DNA from: Bacteroides sp. CAG:770
Lineage (GTDB): Bacteria; Bacteroidota; Bacteroidia; Bacteroidales; UBA932
Length of the DNA stretch: 64,000 nt
Reading direction: 5' to 3'
NCBI GenBank assembly: GCA_000435075.1
Contig: FR890672.1
Coordinates: 1 to 64,000, forward strand
Part shown: one piece after another, positions 1 to 9,713 of the stretch
Numbering within the stretch: position 1 is the first letter of the stretch
Layout: each line of letters opens with the position of its first letter
The notes under the pieces: model-generated
The model's database searches: none
What the model was told of the DNA's origin: nothing
What the model saw: only the letters and a program-made list of their open reading frames with translations
Translations under genes and position numbers: made by a program

Positions 1-310
1 TTCAAAAGATTTTTATGATTCTTAAATTTTAATGATAATTCTTAAATCTTTATGACGTCAGAAACCACTTTTGAAATCACAAAAATATAGGACATGTTTG
101 CCGGCATGAATCATTCGTCCAAATTGACAATAATTCATTTCTCAAAAGAGCAAATTTTCTTACCTTTACCGAGATATTGATGCACGACATGATATCAGGC
201 CACCGACAACGGTTTCCCTGAACTGACGCGCTATCTGAGAACCGTCATTACGGTAAAATAAGGAAGCGTTCAAGGATTACTAACGTTGCACGAACAACAA
301 ATTTAATAAT
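1..310. other. Left-edge intergenic region with tandem AT-rich repeats
   Basis: I see no gene here. Two near-identical 18-bp units lie at 18-35 and 38-55 (period 20, 16 of 18 bases equal, core ATTCTTAAAT), and a poorer third copy may overlap 1-18. The palindrome TGACGTCA follows at 53-60. A promoter-like pair for the GH3 gene lies at 138-168. The repeats could be operator sites or the edge of a longer array outside the window; nothing in the sequence decides this. Confidence 0.5.
138..168 (+). promoter_or_regulatory. Candidate Bacteroidetes-type promoter for GH3 gene
   Basis: TTTC at 138-141, 19-bp spacer, TACCTTTA at 161-168, against consensus TTTG-N19..21-TAnnTTTG (one mismatch in each element). 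Transcription would start near 175, giving a leader of about 135 nt. Confidence 0.4.
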
Positions 311-2656
311 ATGAACAAAGTAACTGCGATTGTATGTGCTGGATTGTGTGCCATTCCTATGGCAGCACAGCCACAGCTGAACAAAAACAACATTGACGAA
401 GTACTCAAGGCTATGACACTTGAGGAAAAAGCCTCTCTTCTGGTCGGAGCGGGCTGGGGAAGTGTTGCGGCCGGCTCGATGACGGCATTTGACGAATCCA
501 CAGTGCCAGGAGCTGCCGGAACAACCCGTGCGATTCCACGTCTGGGAATTCCTCGGACAGTACTTGCGGACGGCCCTGCCGGACTCCGCATAAACCCTAC
601 CAGAGAAGGTGACAGCAAAACCTATTATTGCACAGGTTTCCCTGTAGGAACAGTAATGGCATCTACTTGGAATGCCCCTCTGGTACAGCAGCTTACGACT
701 GCAATGGGCGAAGAGGTGAAAGAATATGGCGTGGATGTCCTTCTGGCACCTGGCCTGAATCTCCACAGAAACCCGCTCTGCGGACGTAACTTCGAATACT
801 ATTCAGAAGACCCTCTCCTTACTGGAAAAATTGCGGCCGCTTATGTGAATGGTATCCAAAGCAACGGCGTGGGCGTAAGTGCGAAGCATTTCGCCGGAAA
901 CAACCAGGAGACCAACCGTCTCAAGGCCGATTCCCGCATCAGCACAAGGGCTCTCCGCGAGATGTATTTGAAAGGCTTCGAAATCGTAGTGCGCGAGTCT
1001 CACCCTTGGACTGTCATGTCATCATATAACAAAATCAATGGTGTCTATACACAGGAAGACCGCGAACTCCTCACCACAATCCTCCGCGACGAATGGGGCT
1101 TCGACGGCATCGTGATGACAGACTGGACCGGAACCAGAAACACCACTGCGCAGGTACACGCACAGAATGATCTCATGGAACCGGGCAACGAGGAACAGAT
1201 CGAGAATATTGTCAATGCAGTAAAGGATGGCAGCCTTGATATCGCTGACGTGGACAAATGCGTGCGCAACATGCTGGAATACATCGTCCGTACCCCACGT
1301 TTCAACAAATACAAGTTCTCCAATGCTCCTGAACTTGAAGCTCATGCGGAACTCGTCCGCAAGGCGGCTGCTGAGGGCTTGGTTCTTCTTAAGAATGACG
1401 CATCAGTCCTTCCTATGAATGATGTGAAGAACGTGGCTCTCTATGGAGTAGGTTCTTACGACTTTGTTGCAGGCGGTACAGGTTCCGGAAATGTGAACAA
1501 ACCATATATCCGCAACATTGCAGAAGGTCTTGAGGCTGACGGCTTTGCAGTGGATAAGGACATCCGCGAATGGTACGAGCAGTACATCAAGTTCTCTAGA
1601 CTTGACGCGAAGAATTCTTCGACCAATCCATTCAGCATTCTTCTCGGCGAAGCTGTAGTAGGCGAGTTGAATGTAAACAGGGCTTTCATTGACAGGAAAG
1701 TCGCTTCTACTGACATCGCAGTTCTCACAATCACCAGAAATGCAGGTGAGGGTGCAGACCGCAGAAGCGTTGACGGTGACTTCACTCTTACAGGCCGCGA
1801 ACGCGAACTCCTCCAGAACCTCTCGGATGCATATCATGCTGCAGGCAAGAAAGTTATCGTTGTCCTCAATATCGGTGGCGTCATCGAGACCGCTTCATGG
1901 AAACACATTCCTGATGCTATCCTTCTCGCCTGGACCCCTGGTCAGGAAGGCGGCTATACAGTAGCAGACGTCCTCTGCGGCAAGTCATATCCGTCAGGAA
2001 AACTCCCTATGACATTCCCTGTCTCATACTTCGATATCCCTTCATCATTCAACTTCCCTTACAACTACACGGGCCGTCCGGTGATGAATCCGTTCACGAC
2101 CAGTAAGCAGACCATGAAGGAAATAAAGGATGTGGACTATGTAGATTACAACGAGGACATCTGGGTAGGATACCGTTACTTCAATACCGTCGGCAAGCAG
2201 GTTTCATATCCGTTCGGATTCGGTCTCTCCTACACCACATTCGAGTACAGCAACCCTGTAGTGAAGGTGGGTAAGGACGGAAACGTAACTGCTTCTATTA
2301 CAGTACGCAACAATGGTTCTGCAGCCGGCAAGGAGGCAGTCCAGCTCTATGTCGCAGCACCTGACGGAGGTCTCGTCAAACCGGCAATAGAACTCAAGGC
2401 ATTCGCCAAGACCCGCGAGCTCAAACCTGGCGAAAGCGAAGTCTTGTCAATGACAATCGCCCCTTATACCCTGGCATCTTTCAATGAGACTGCTTCAAGG
2501 TGGGAAACCGCTGCCGGCACATACAATGTGAAGTTCGGCGCATCTTGCGAAGATATACGTGCCAATGCTGCTTTCAAGCTTGCAAAGGCCATGACCTGGG
2601 ATGTGAACCGTGTTATGGAACCTAAAGTGGAACTGAATATAATGAAAGTGAAATAG
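311..2656 (+). CDS. Glycoside hydrolase family 3 beta-glucosidase, exported
   Basis: 781 residues, the usual size for GH3 beta-glucosidases with a C-terminal fibronectin-III-like domain. A signal peptide (residues 1-19, ending near MAAQ) points to the periplasm. The N-terminal TIM-barrel covers about 30-330 and contains GRNFEYYSEDP, the KHFAGNNQE signature and VMTDW, whose Asp (about D271) matches the GH3 nucleophile. The alpha/beta domain (about 360-600) has LAWTPGQEGG; GFGLSYTTFEYS introduces the Fn3-like domain (about 660-735). It should release terminal glucose (or xylose) from beta-linked oligosaccharides. Size and domains argue against the peptidoglycan enzyme NagZ. It stands alone between its own promoter and terminator, with no SusC/D pair nearby, so the substrate is not indicated. 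Confidence 0.93.
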   Translation: MNKVTAIVCAGLCAIPMAAQPQLNKNNIDEVLKAMTLEEKASLLVGAGWGSVAAGSMTAFDESTVPGAAGTTRAIPRLGIPRTVLADGPAGLRINPTREGDSKTYYCTGFPVGTVMASTWNAPLVQQLTTAMGEEVKEYGVDVLLAPGLNLHRNPLCGRNFEYYSEDPLLTGKIAAAYVNGIQSNGVGVSAKHFAGNNQETNRLKADSRISTRALREMYLKGFEIVVRESHPWTVMSSYNKINGVYTQEDRELLTTILRDEWGFDGIVMTDWTGTRNTTAQVHAQNDLMEPGNEEQIENIVNAVKDGSLDIADVDKCVRNMLEYIVRTPRFNKYKFSNAPELEAHAELVRKAAAEGLVLLKNDASVLPMNDVKNVALYGVGSYDFVAGGTGSGNVNKPYIRNIAEGLEADGFAVDKDIREWYEQYIKFSRLDAKNSSTNPFSILLGEAVVGELNVNRAFIDRKVASTDIAVLTITRNAGEGADRRSVDGDFTLTGRERELLQNLSDAYHAAGKKVIVVLNIGGVIETASWKHIPDAILLAWTPGQEGGYTVADVLCGKSYPSGKLPMTFPVSYFDIPSSFNFPYNYTGRPVMNPFTTSKQTMKEIKDVDYVDYNEDIWVGYRYFNTVGKQVSYPFGFGLSYTTFEYSNPVVKVGKDGNVTASITVRNNGSAAGKEAVQLYVAAPDGGLVKPAIELKAFAKTRELKPGESEVLSMTIAPYTLASFNETASRWETAAGTYNVKFGASCEDIRANAAFKLAKAMTWDVNRVMEPKVELNIMKVK

Positions 2657-2704
2657 GTTGCACAATTCTGACCTGAAACCACTATAACACACACAATTTC
2701 TCCT

Positions 2705-2740
2705 CTCCCTCGTGCGTTTCGCACGGGGGAGTTTTGCTTT
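2705..2740 (+). terminator. Rho-independent terminator after GH3
   Basis: A 12-bp stem (2705-2716 with 2720-2731, one G-T pair) closes a TTT loop and is followed by TTTTGCTTT. It lies 49 bp after the GH3 stop codon. Confidence 0.9.
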
Positions 2741-2756
2741 GTAAATCCTCCGTATT

Positions 2757-2788
2757 TTTGATAAAGTGCGATTTCATTTGTAATTTTG
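2757..2788 (+). promoter_or_regulatory. Promoter for acyl-ACP thioesterase gene
   Basis: TTTG at 2757-2760, 20-bp spacer, TAATTTTG at 2781-2788: a full match to the Bacteroidetes consensus. Another -7-like TATTTTTG overlaps it at 2753-2760. Predicted start near 2795, leader about 78 nt. Confidence 0.65.
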
Positions 2789-2872
2789 TGAGTTGTTAGG
2801 AATTATGCGTAAAAAGACGCCTCGGACAAGAGAATTCCACAAAGATGATATTGACTGAAACCTGAAATTGAT

Positions 2873-3640
2873 ATGAGCGGAAATTACACAGAAGAAAAGA
2901 AATACATTATAGAGTCGGAAGTCCCATGCTATGATGTCGATTCGAATATGGATTTGAAGCCGGCAGCCTTCATGGACATGGCCCAGGAAATAGCTTATCA
3001 AGCAGCGACGGCACTCGGATTCGGATATGACGCACTCCAGACGGAGGGCAAAGCCTGGGTATTGTCAAGGATGCACTTCGACTTCATGCGACATCCTAAA
3101 TGGCGTGAGGCCGTGAAACTCTCCACATGGCACAAGGGACCTTACGGCCCGTTCTATCTCAGGGACTTTACATTGGAAAGCCCTGAAGGAGAGATGCTTG
3201 TGCGCGGAACAAGTTCGTGGGTGATTATAGATGTCGCCAACAGGACCATGTGCCGTACTGCCGAAATCATGGAGATGATACCTGAGGATACGATATGTCA
3301 TGACAATGCCATCGAAAGGCCTGCCGACAAGGTCGTGATGCCTCGTGGCGTGACACCGGAACCTGCAGGAGTCCACAAGGTGGAATTCTCCGATGTCGAT
3401 CTGCTCGGTCATACGAATAATGCCAGATATGTCGTCTGGGCGATGGACTGCATTGATTTCGAGGAACTTAAGCATAAGGTCGTGAAATCATTGACAGTCA
3501 ATTTTATTCATGAAACCAGGCCTGGCGAGGAAGTCGTCCTCGAAAAGGTACGCACTGAAACTGAAAACGGGGACATAACGTATGTCATAGAAGGCAAGAC
3601 CGGAGACAAGGCCTGCTTTATCGTGAAAATTAATTTGTAA
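2873..3640 (+). CDS. Acyl-ACP thioesterase (FatA/FatB-like, double hotdog)
   Basis: 255 residues, typical for bacterial acyl-ACP thioesterases, which release free fatty acids from acyl-ACP in the cytoplasm. There is no signal peptide. The first hotdog unit (about 10-140) has CYDVDSNMDLKP and GKAWVLSRMHFDF; the second (about 160-255) has DVDLLGHTNNARYVVW, which carries the Asn/His region associated with catalysis in this family. The start ATG follows a candidate promoter. The next gene begins 20 bp downstream and may be co-transcribed, although the two functions have no evident link. Confidence 0.85.
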   Translation: MSGNYTEEKKYIIESEVPCYDVDSNMDLKPAAFMDMAQEIAYQAATALGFGYDALQTEGKAWVLSRMHFDFMRHPKWREAVKLSTWHKGPYGPFYLRDFTLESPEGEMLVRGTSSWVIIDVANRTMCRTAEIMEMIPEDTICHDNAIERPADKVVMPRGVTPEPAGVHKVEFSDVDLLGHTNNARYVVWAMDCIDFEELKHKVVKSLTVNFIHETRPGEEVVLEKVRTETENGDITYVIEGKTGDKACFIVKINL

Positions 3641-3660
3641 CCAACTATAAATATCTATTT

Positions 3661-5343
3661 ATGCGAGATTTATTCTTGGGCACTGGTATTGCGCATACCA
3701 TCCTGCTCTTCGCCACAGTGATTGCAATCGGCCTGTATCTGGGACGATTCAAATTCAAGGGCATCTCCATCGGCTCCACATGGATTCTGTTTATCGGCAT
3801 TCTGCTCAGCCACTTCGGCTTCAGAGGTGACCCGCACATCCTTTCATTCATGAAGGACTTCGGTCTTATCCTGTTTGTATTCAGTATCGGACTTCAGGTA
3901 GGCCCGGGATTCTTCCATTCATTCAGGAAAGGAGGACTTACGATGAACATGCTTGCAGTGACACTCGTCATGCTTGCAGTCCTTGTGACATACGTCATCC
4001 ATCTTGTCACGGGAGAAGATCTGCACACGATGACAGGTGTGATGTCAGGTGCCGTCACCAATACGCCTGGCCTCGGTGCTGCCCAGCAGACCCTTTCTGA
4101 TGCCATGATTGCTGAAGGCTCATCACAGGATGCCGCTGCTGCCGCGACATCAGCCATCGCATCCGCCTATGCCGTCTCATATCCTATCGGTGTGCTCGGA
4201 GTTATCTTCCTTCTCATTTTCTTCAAGGCCATTTTCAATGTTGACCTTAACAAAGAGAAAGAGGAACTCGATGATGAGGGCAAGCTCGGAACAGGAGCGA
4301 TACGTGCAAGTTTCGCGGTCAAGAATCCTGCCATCTTCGGAAGAAAAATCGGTGACGTAACCAAGGACAATGGCGACAGGTTCGTCATTTCCAGAGTCCT
4401 AAGAAACGGTGAACTCTGTGTCCCTTCTTCAGATCTGGTATTGAAAGAGAATGATAGACTTCTTATCGTGACGTCCCCTGACGCGGAAGACCTCGTCAAG
4501 ATTCTCTTCGGTGACGAAATCGAGATGTCTTACAAGGAGTGGGATAGCGAGGACAACAATATGGTCGTGAAGAAAATCACGGTTACCAAGTCATCCATTA
4601 CAGGCCGAAGCCTCAGAGACCTGAATGTCAGGTCAATATACGGAGTGACCATTACCCGTGTGTTCCGTTCAGGAGTAGAACTCGTGGCCAGACCGGACCT
4701 CTATCTCCACGTGGGAGACAGCCTTCTTGCAGTTGGACCTGAAGATGCTATGGACAAGGTCGCAGGACTCTTCGGAAACAAGGCTGCCAGCCTCAGCCAC
4801 CCTAACCTCATTCCTATCTTCTTCGGAATCGTGGTCGGTGTAATCTTCGGAAGTCTTCCTATCAAGTTCCCTGGAATTCCTCAGCCTATAAAGCTCGGAC
4901 TTGCCGGCGGACCTCTCATCATTGCCATCCTGCTCGGCTATTTCGGACCTAAGCTCAAGATTACGACTTATACGACATTGAGTGCGAACATGATGATCAG
5001 GGAAATCGGTATTTCATTCTTCCTTGCAGCCGTAGGACTTGGTGCCGGTGAGAACTTCATCAGTTCTATCGTGAACGGAGGTTACTGGTGGATTCTCTAT
5101 GGTGCGCTTATAACATTGGTACCTGTAACCTGCGTCGTGCTTCTTGGAAGACTCGTGTTCAAACTGAATTTCTATCAGATCTGCGGTCTCATCTCCGGTG
5201 GAACCACAAACCCTCCTGTACTCGCCTTCTCTCAGGAAGTTTACGGAACAAACTATCCTTCAATCAGTTATGCTACCGTATATCCTCTGACAATGTTTAT
5301 GCGAGTTCTGATGGCCCAGCTTATAATATTGTTTACGTTGTAA
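3661..5343 (+). CDS. AspT/YidE-type membrane transporter with two TrkA-C domains
   Basis: 560 residues with the layout of the aspartate:alanine exchanger family: a block of N-terminal membrane helices (about 10-190), a soluble insert with two RCK-C/TrkA-C regulatory domains (about 205-375), and a second helix block (about 385-560). The duplicated family motifs are visible as GAVTNTPGLGAAQQ in the first half and ISGGTTNPPVLAF in the second. Such proteins exchange amino or dicarboxylic acids, but most YidE-like members have no proven substrate, so I do not name one. The TrkA-C domains suggest gating by a nucleotide or other small ligand. Confidence 0.85.
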   Translation: MRDLFLGTGIAHTILLFATVIAIGLYLGRFKFKGISIGSTWILFIGILLSHFGFRGDPHILSFMKDFGLILFVFSIGLQVGPGFFHSFRKGGLTMNMLAVTLVMLAVLVTYVIHLVTGEDLHTMTGVMSGAVTNTPGLGAAQQTLSDAMIAEGSSQDAAAAATSAIASAYAVSYPIGVLGVIFLLIFFKAIFNVDLNKEKEELDDEGKLGTGAIRASFAVKNPAIFGRKIGDVTKDNGDRFVISRVLRNGELCVPSSDLVLKENDRLLIVTSPDAEDLVKILFGDEIEMSYKEWDSEDNNMVVKKITVTKSSITGRSLRDLNVRSIYGVTITRVFRSGVELVARPDLYLHVGDSLLAVGPEDAMDKVAGLFGNKAASLSHPNLIPIFFGIVVGVIFGSLPIKFPGIPQPIKLGLAGGPLIIAILLGYFGPKLKITTYTTLSANMMIREIGISFFLAAVGLGAGENFISSIVNGGYWWILYGALITLVPVTCVVLLGRLVFKLNFYQICGLISGGTTNPPVLAFSQEVYGTNYPSISYATVYPLTMFMRVLMAQLIILFTL

Positions 5344-5357
5344 ACTTTTACAATACA

Positions 5358-5947
5358 ATGTTTGAATTGCTTTATCCTGGCTCACCTGCTCCGGTCCTCC
5401 CGAAGCAGGTGGCCGGTGTTTCTGAAGAGGCGGTTGTCAATGCTGCCGAGATGCTGCCGATCGTGAGGGAGAACGGCCTGGTCTATGCCCAGGCGACCAG
5501 GGCATACTGCCACGGCGGCTCAATGCTTCTTCACCCCGTTGTCCACCTGCATATTATCAACAGGTTCGACCAGCTTTATCTCCAGAAACGCTCCATGAAG
5601 AAAGACCTTCTTCCCGGGATGTGGGATACCGCGGTAGGAGGACATGTGGATTACGGTGAATATATCTCCGAAGCGCTCTTCGCGAATCGTCTGAAGAACT
5701 GAAATTCACGGAGTACAATCCGATTTGGCTCGGCAACTATGTTTTCCACAGCAATGTGGAATGTGAACTTGTCAATATCTTCGCGGCCGTAGGTAATTTC
5801 ACCCCTCAGCCGGACCTTGACGAGGTCGAGGAAGGACGTTACTGGCCAATGGAAGAAATCGAAGAAAATATTGGAAAATCCATTTTTACACCTAACTTTG
5901 AAAGTGAGTTCCGGAGAATAAGAAAGTCTCTGGAAGCATTATTATAA
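5358..5947 (+). pseudogene. Nudix hydrolase (YfcD/IDI-like), frameshifted
   Basis: The ATG at 5358 opens a reading frame whose middle gives LLPGMWDTAVGGHVDYGE, the start of a Nudix box, and stops at 5702. From 5681 the -1 frame supplies the missing rest of the box (RESSEEL) and runs on to 5947. Together the frames give G-x5-E-x7-RE-x2-EE-x, with exactly seven residues between E and RE if one base is restored near 5681. An intact product would be about 196 residues, resembling the YfcD or isopentenyl-diphosphate-isomerase-like Nudix proteins. The sequence at the shift (CTCTTCGCG) is not a classical slippery heptamer. It is either a true inactivating deletion or a sequencing/assembly error. It follows the transporter by 14 bp and precedes GT2 by 12 bp. 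Confidence 0.8.
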
Positions 5948-5959
5948 AACGCTATCACG

Positions 5960-7306
5960 ATGGCCACATTCAAGATTTTGTCAGGAGCCCCTCTTAACAG
6001 TACTCCTGATTTGCGCAAAGCCGCAGACTCATTGACAGAGGATTTTATTCTCATAAATACCAAGCCATTCCCATATGAGCTCGGCTATCTGGCGCTTGAG
6101 CGCTTTGCCGAAGTCGCAGAGTACACAGGCGCAGACATGCTCTATTCGGATCATTATGAGATAGTTCCGGGACCGGACGGGAAGGACGAAAGACGCAGAC
6201 ATCCTGCTATCGAATGTCAGCCTGGAGCACTCCGAGACGATTTTGACTTCGGCCCGCTGGTAGTTTTCAGGTCAAGCTCTTTCCTCAAGGCGGTAGCCGA
6301 ACTCGATGAGAATGACGTATATGGAGCCATGTATGACCTCCGCCTCAGGATGGACAAGAAAATCCACATCGGGGAGTATCTTTATACATCAGTCGAGACC
6401 GACATCAGAAAGTCAGGCGAGAAACAGTTCGACTATGTCGATCCTAAGAACCGCGCGGTGCAGATCGAAATGGAAAGAATCTGTACAGACTATCTCAAGC
6501 GTATCGGCGCATATATCGCCCCGGGCTTCAAGAAAGTCGAACTCGACCCGGACATGAAGTCAGATGTGCTCGCTTCAGTGGTCATTCCTGTCTTCAACAG
6601 AGTCCGCACCGTGGCCGATGCCGTGAAGAGCGCACTCTCTCAGAAATGCGACTTCGATTTCAATGTCATCGTGGTGGACAACCATTCTACCGACGGCACG
6701 TCCGAGATTCTCGCATCCATAGACGACCCTAGGCTCGTTGTCGTTGTCCCTGAGAGATTTGACCTCGGAATCGGCGGATGCTGGAACATGGCCGTACACG
6801 ACAGCCGTTGCGGAACCTACGCTCTGCAGCTCGACAGCGATGACGTCTATATGGACGAAAATACTCTTCAGAAAGTTGTGGACAAATTCCGTGAGGAAGG
6901 CTGCGGAATGGTCATCGGCTCATACATGATGACCAACTTCGACATGAAGCCTATACCCCCGGGAGTCATTGACCATAAGGAATGGACAGATGAAAACGGT
7001 AGAAACAATGCACTCAGAGTCAATGGTTTGGGCTCGCCTCGCGCTTTCTATGTACCGTTCCTCAGGAAAATCAATCTTCCTAACGTAAGTTATGGCGAAG
7101 ACTATGCTGTCGGCCTCCGAATCAGCCGCGAGTACCGCATCGGACGAATCTACGAGCCGATTTACTGCTGCCGCAGATGGGAAGGCAACTCCGACGCAGC
7201 GCTCGACATCGTAAAAGTCAATGCCAACAATCTTTACAAGGATGCTATCCGCACATGGGAACTCCAGGCAAGACTTGCCATGAGTGACGCGGAGAAGAAT
7301 CTGTAG
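5960..7306 (+). CDS. Family 2 glycosyltransferase with N-terminal extension
   Basis: 448 residues. The GT-A domain covers about 205-420: [13 protein letters not shown] opens it, [12 protein letters not shown] follows, and LQLDSDD (about 290-296) is the metal/nucleotide-sugar DxD-type motif. [12 protein letters not shown] lies where these enzymes bind acceptor. The first about 200 residues are a separate region (a second, degenerate GT-like fold is possible: DMLYSDHYE). No signal peptide or membrane helix is visible, so it is likely cytoplasmic. The TAG stop overlaps the possible GTG start of the next gene, which points to co-transcription with the DUF4922-SpoIID gene. The transferred sugar is not evident. 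Confidence 0.85.
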   Translation: MATFKILSGAPLNSTPDLRKAADSLTEDFILINTKPFPYELGYLALERFAEVAEYTGADMLYSDHYEIVPGPDGKDERRRHPAIECQPGALRDDFDFGPLVVFRSSSFLKAVAELDENDVYGAMYDLRLRMDKKIHIGEYLYTSVETDIRKSGEKQFDYVDPKNRAVQIEMERICTDYLKRIGAYIAPGFKKVELDPDMKSDVLASVVIPVFNRVRTVADAVKSALSQKCDFDFNVIVVDNHSTDGTSEILASIDDPRLVVVVPERFDLGIGGCWNMAVHDSRCGTYALQLDSDDVYMDENTLQKVVDKFREEGCGMVIGSYMMTNFDMKPIPPGVIDHKEWTDENGRNNALRVNGLGSPRAFYVPFLRKINLPNVSYGEDYAVGLRISREYRIGRIYEPIYCCRRWEGNSDAALDIVKVNANNLYKDAIRTWELQARLAMSDAEKNL

Positions 7307-7371
7307 TGAAATACAGGCTGGTACCTAATGACAGCCGGGCTTCGGCCGGACAAAGCACAGGGAATACAATT

Positions 7372-9711
7372 ATGGACAATATCATTGACAAGTTCGTCCT
7401 TGACCAGCTTTCTGTCTGGCCGATGGCGGCATCTAATTTCAGGGACCTCAAGAATGTCGAGACCAGAAGTCTGGAAGTCGGCGGGCTTGAGGTAAGGCTT
7501 CAGCACAATCCTGCGAGAATCAGGTCTTCAGCGGCCAAAGTGGACAAGGCTTCGCTTCAGGCCAGGAAATGCTTCCTTTGCAGCGAAAACCGTCCGCAGG
7601 AGCAGATATCTATGGAGTTCGAGGGCCGTAAGGGCAGGAAATACAACATCCTCATAAACCCTTATCCGATTTTCCCTGAGCATCTTGTAATAGCGAGAAA
7701 TACTCATGTGCCTCAGTCCATCTGGCACAGGCTACCTGATATGACGGATCTTGCAAGGCATCATCCGTCATTCACCATTTTCTATAACGGACCGAAATGC
7801 GGCGCCTCGGCACCTGACCATTTCCATTTCCAGGCATGCCCGAGAGGCCTCATGCCATTGGAAAATGACATTGACAGGCTCCTTGACGAGAAAAAGGCAG
7901 GGAAGCCTGCGGAAACATTGACCTATCTTACTTCGGTTCAGGATGCGGAACTCTTTCATTATGACAAGTTTACGAAGGGTGTCTTTGTTCTGGCCGCGAC
8001 AACTTCGAAGTCCATGGCAAAGCTGTTCTACAGGCTTTTGGACTGCCTGCCGCAGAGGGAAGACGAGACCGAGCCGATGTTCAATCTGCTGGCATGGTAC
8101 AAGCCGAAGCCTTCCCAGAAGATTTCCGGAATATCCCACGGAAGGTTCGGAGAATACAGGGCAGTGCTGCTGGCCAGGGACAAGCATCGCTCCCACCATT
8201 ATTTCACGGATGGTCCCGACCACCTGACCATGAGCCCCGGCTGCGCTGACATGGCAGGACTCTTCATCGTTCCAAATACCGATGATTATCAGAAACTTGA
8301 CCCGTCAATGCTGGAGAGTATGCTTTCGGAGGTTTCCATCAGCGGAGATACCGAAAGAAATGTCATACGAAAACTTACCAGGAGCCAGCAGGAGGTCCAT
8401 GTCGGCATAATGTCCGGCAAAGAAATCGAATTCGAAATTATCTCGGACGGCGCCGGAAGGCAGAAAGTCTTATATGAAAACGGACGTATATCCTACAACG
8501 GAGTGCTTTACGACGAGCTGACCTTCGATGCCCAGACGATGTCTGCGATGTTCGCAGAGCCTACGTTCATCCTCTATGGGGTGACCATCGGTGTGGATTT
8601 CCATTGGGAAAGGAGACAGACCCAGAAGTTCGCCGGCACCCTGAAATTCATCGTCGAGGACGACCATATTGTCGCTGTCAATGTCATTGGCGCGGAAGAT
8701 TATCTTCTCAGCGTGATATCCTCCGAGATGAAAGCCTCGGCGTCACTTGAATTCCTGAAAGCCCATGCCGTCATTTCCAGGTCATGGCTCATGGCCCAGA
8801 TAATGTCCCGCAGCCGGCACGAACATGATGCCAAACCGTCTGTAAAAGAGGACTTTACGGATGAAAACGGGGTGCGCCATCTGGTGTGCTGGCAGGACAG
8901 GACAGACCACAGACTCTTCGATGTCTGCGCAGACGACCATTGTCAGAGATATCAGGGATTGACGATGGCAGTGGGCGAGAACGTCCGCAAGGCGATCGAC
9001 CAGACCTGGGGCGAAGTCCTCATGTATAACGGCAAAGTCTGCGATGCGCGCTTCTCCAAATGCTGCGGCGGTATGATGGAGCGCTTCAGCACCTGCTGGA
9101 ACGACACCGACTTCCCGTATCTGGAGGCCGTGCCGGACATGCCTTCCGCAGACGCGGAGACGATACCTGACCTGACGGTCGAGGTCAATGCCGAAAAATG
9201 GATTATGGGAGGGGTCAATGCTGAAGAAGATTCTTTCTGCAACACTTCCGACCACAAGGTCCTCTCACAGGTTCTGAACGATTACGACATGGAGACCGCG
9301 GACTTCTTCAGATGGAAACAGGAGTACGACAGGGCGGAACTTTCTGAAATCTTCCGCTCAAGATCCGGAATGGAAATAGGCACGATTACAGGACTCAAAC
9401 CTCTTAAGCGTGGCCCGTCCGGAAGGATAATGCTTCTAGAAGTGACTGGAACTGAGGGCTCTGCCGTGATTGGCAAAGAATTGACAATCAGAAAGTTCCT
9501 TTCTAGGTCGCATCTGAAAAGCTCAGCCTTCATCGTCAAGGAAGACGGAGACAAGATAACATTCTACGGAGCCGGATGGGGACATGGAGTAGGCCTCTGC
9601 CAGATAGGCGCGGCCGTCATGTCCGTAAGAGGATACAAGTACAAGGATATCCTCTCGCATTATTATCCGGGCAGCATATGCTCCGTAATGACAACATTGA
9701 ACAATAACTGA
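7372..9711 (+). CDS. DUF4922 HIT-like nucleotidyltransferase fused to SpoIID/LytB domain
   Basis: The frame is open from a GTG at 7306 that overlaps the GT2 stop, but I prefer the ATG at 7372 (MDNIIDKF, 779 residues), where the conserved domain begins. The N-terminal half (about 1-310) is DUF4922-like and holds HFHFQ (H150-x-H152-x-Q154), the HxHxQ signature of GalT/Ap4A-phosphorylase-type nucleotidyltransferases; FLCSENRP resembles a metal-binding stretch. The C-terminal half (about 350-779) is SpoIID/LytB: SSEMKAS with the expected catalytic Glu (about E452), KCCGGMMERF, and GWGHGVGLCQIGA near 733-745. SpoIID-type enzymes are lytic transglycosylases acting on denuded glycan, yet no signal peptide is visible. 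Downstream AmpG-like and NamZ-like genes support a peptidoglycan context. Confidence 0.85.
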   Translation: MDNIIDKFVLDQLSVWPMAASNFRDLKNVETRSLEVGGLEVRLQHNPARIRSSAAKVDKASLQARKCFLCSENRPQEQISMEFEGRKGRKYNILINPYPIFPEHLVIARNTHVPQSIWHRLPDMTDLARHHPSFTIFYNGPKCGASAPDHFHFQACPRGLMPLENDIDRLLDEKKAGKPAETLTYLTSVQDAELFHYDKFTKGVFVLAATTSKSMAKLFYRLLDCLPQREDETEPMFNLLAWYKPKPSQKISGISHGRFGEYRAVLLARDKHRSHHYFTDGPDHLTMSPGCADMAGLFIVPNTDDYQKLDPSMLESMLSEVSISGDTERNVIRKLTRSQQEVHVGIMSGKEIEFEIISDGAGRQKVLYENGRISYNGVLYDELTFDAQTMSAMFAEPTFILYGVTIGVDFHWERRQTQKFAGTLKFIVEDDHIVAVNVIGAEDYLLSVISSEMKASASLEFLKAHAVISRSWLMAQIMSRSRHEHDAKPSVKEDFTDENGVRHLVCWQDRTDHRLFDVCADDHCQRYQGLTMAVGENVRKAIDQTWGEVLMYNGKVCDARFSKCCGGMMERFSTCWNDTDFPYLEAVPDMPSADAETIPDLTVEVNAEKWIMGGVNAEEDSFCNTSDHKVLSQVLNDYDMETADFFRWKQEYDRAELSEIFRSRSGMEIGTITGLKPLKRGPSGRIMLLEVTGTEGSAVIGKELTIRKFLSRSHLKSSAFIVKEDGDKITFYGAGWGHGVGLCQIGAAVMSVRGYKYKDILSHYYPGSICSVMTTLNNN

Positions 9712-9713
9712 TT

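Noticed and set aside
123..128. TTGACA as a sigma-70 -35 box upstream of GH3
   Set aside because: No TATAAT at proper spacing, and other promoters here follow the Bacteroidetes TTTG/TAnnTTTG form.
311..2656. GH3 enzyme as the NagZ of the muropeptide pathway
   Set aside because: It has the long beta-glucosidase architecture with a C-terminal Fn3-like domain and is separated from the salvage run by a terminator and unrelated genes.
5088..5357. Extension of the Nudix gene into the transporter gene
   Set aside because: The added codons overlap conserved transporter sequence in another frame; the ATG at 5358 gives a normal start.
5676..5690. Programmed ribosomal frameshift in the Nudix gene
   Set aside because: CTCTTCG is not a slippery heptamer and no downstream pseudoknot or strong stem is evident; a mutation or sequencing error is simpler.
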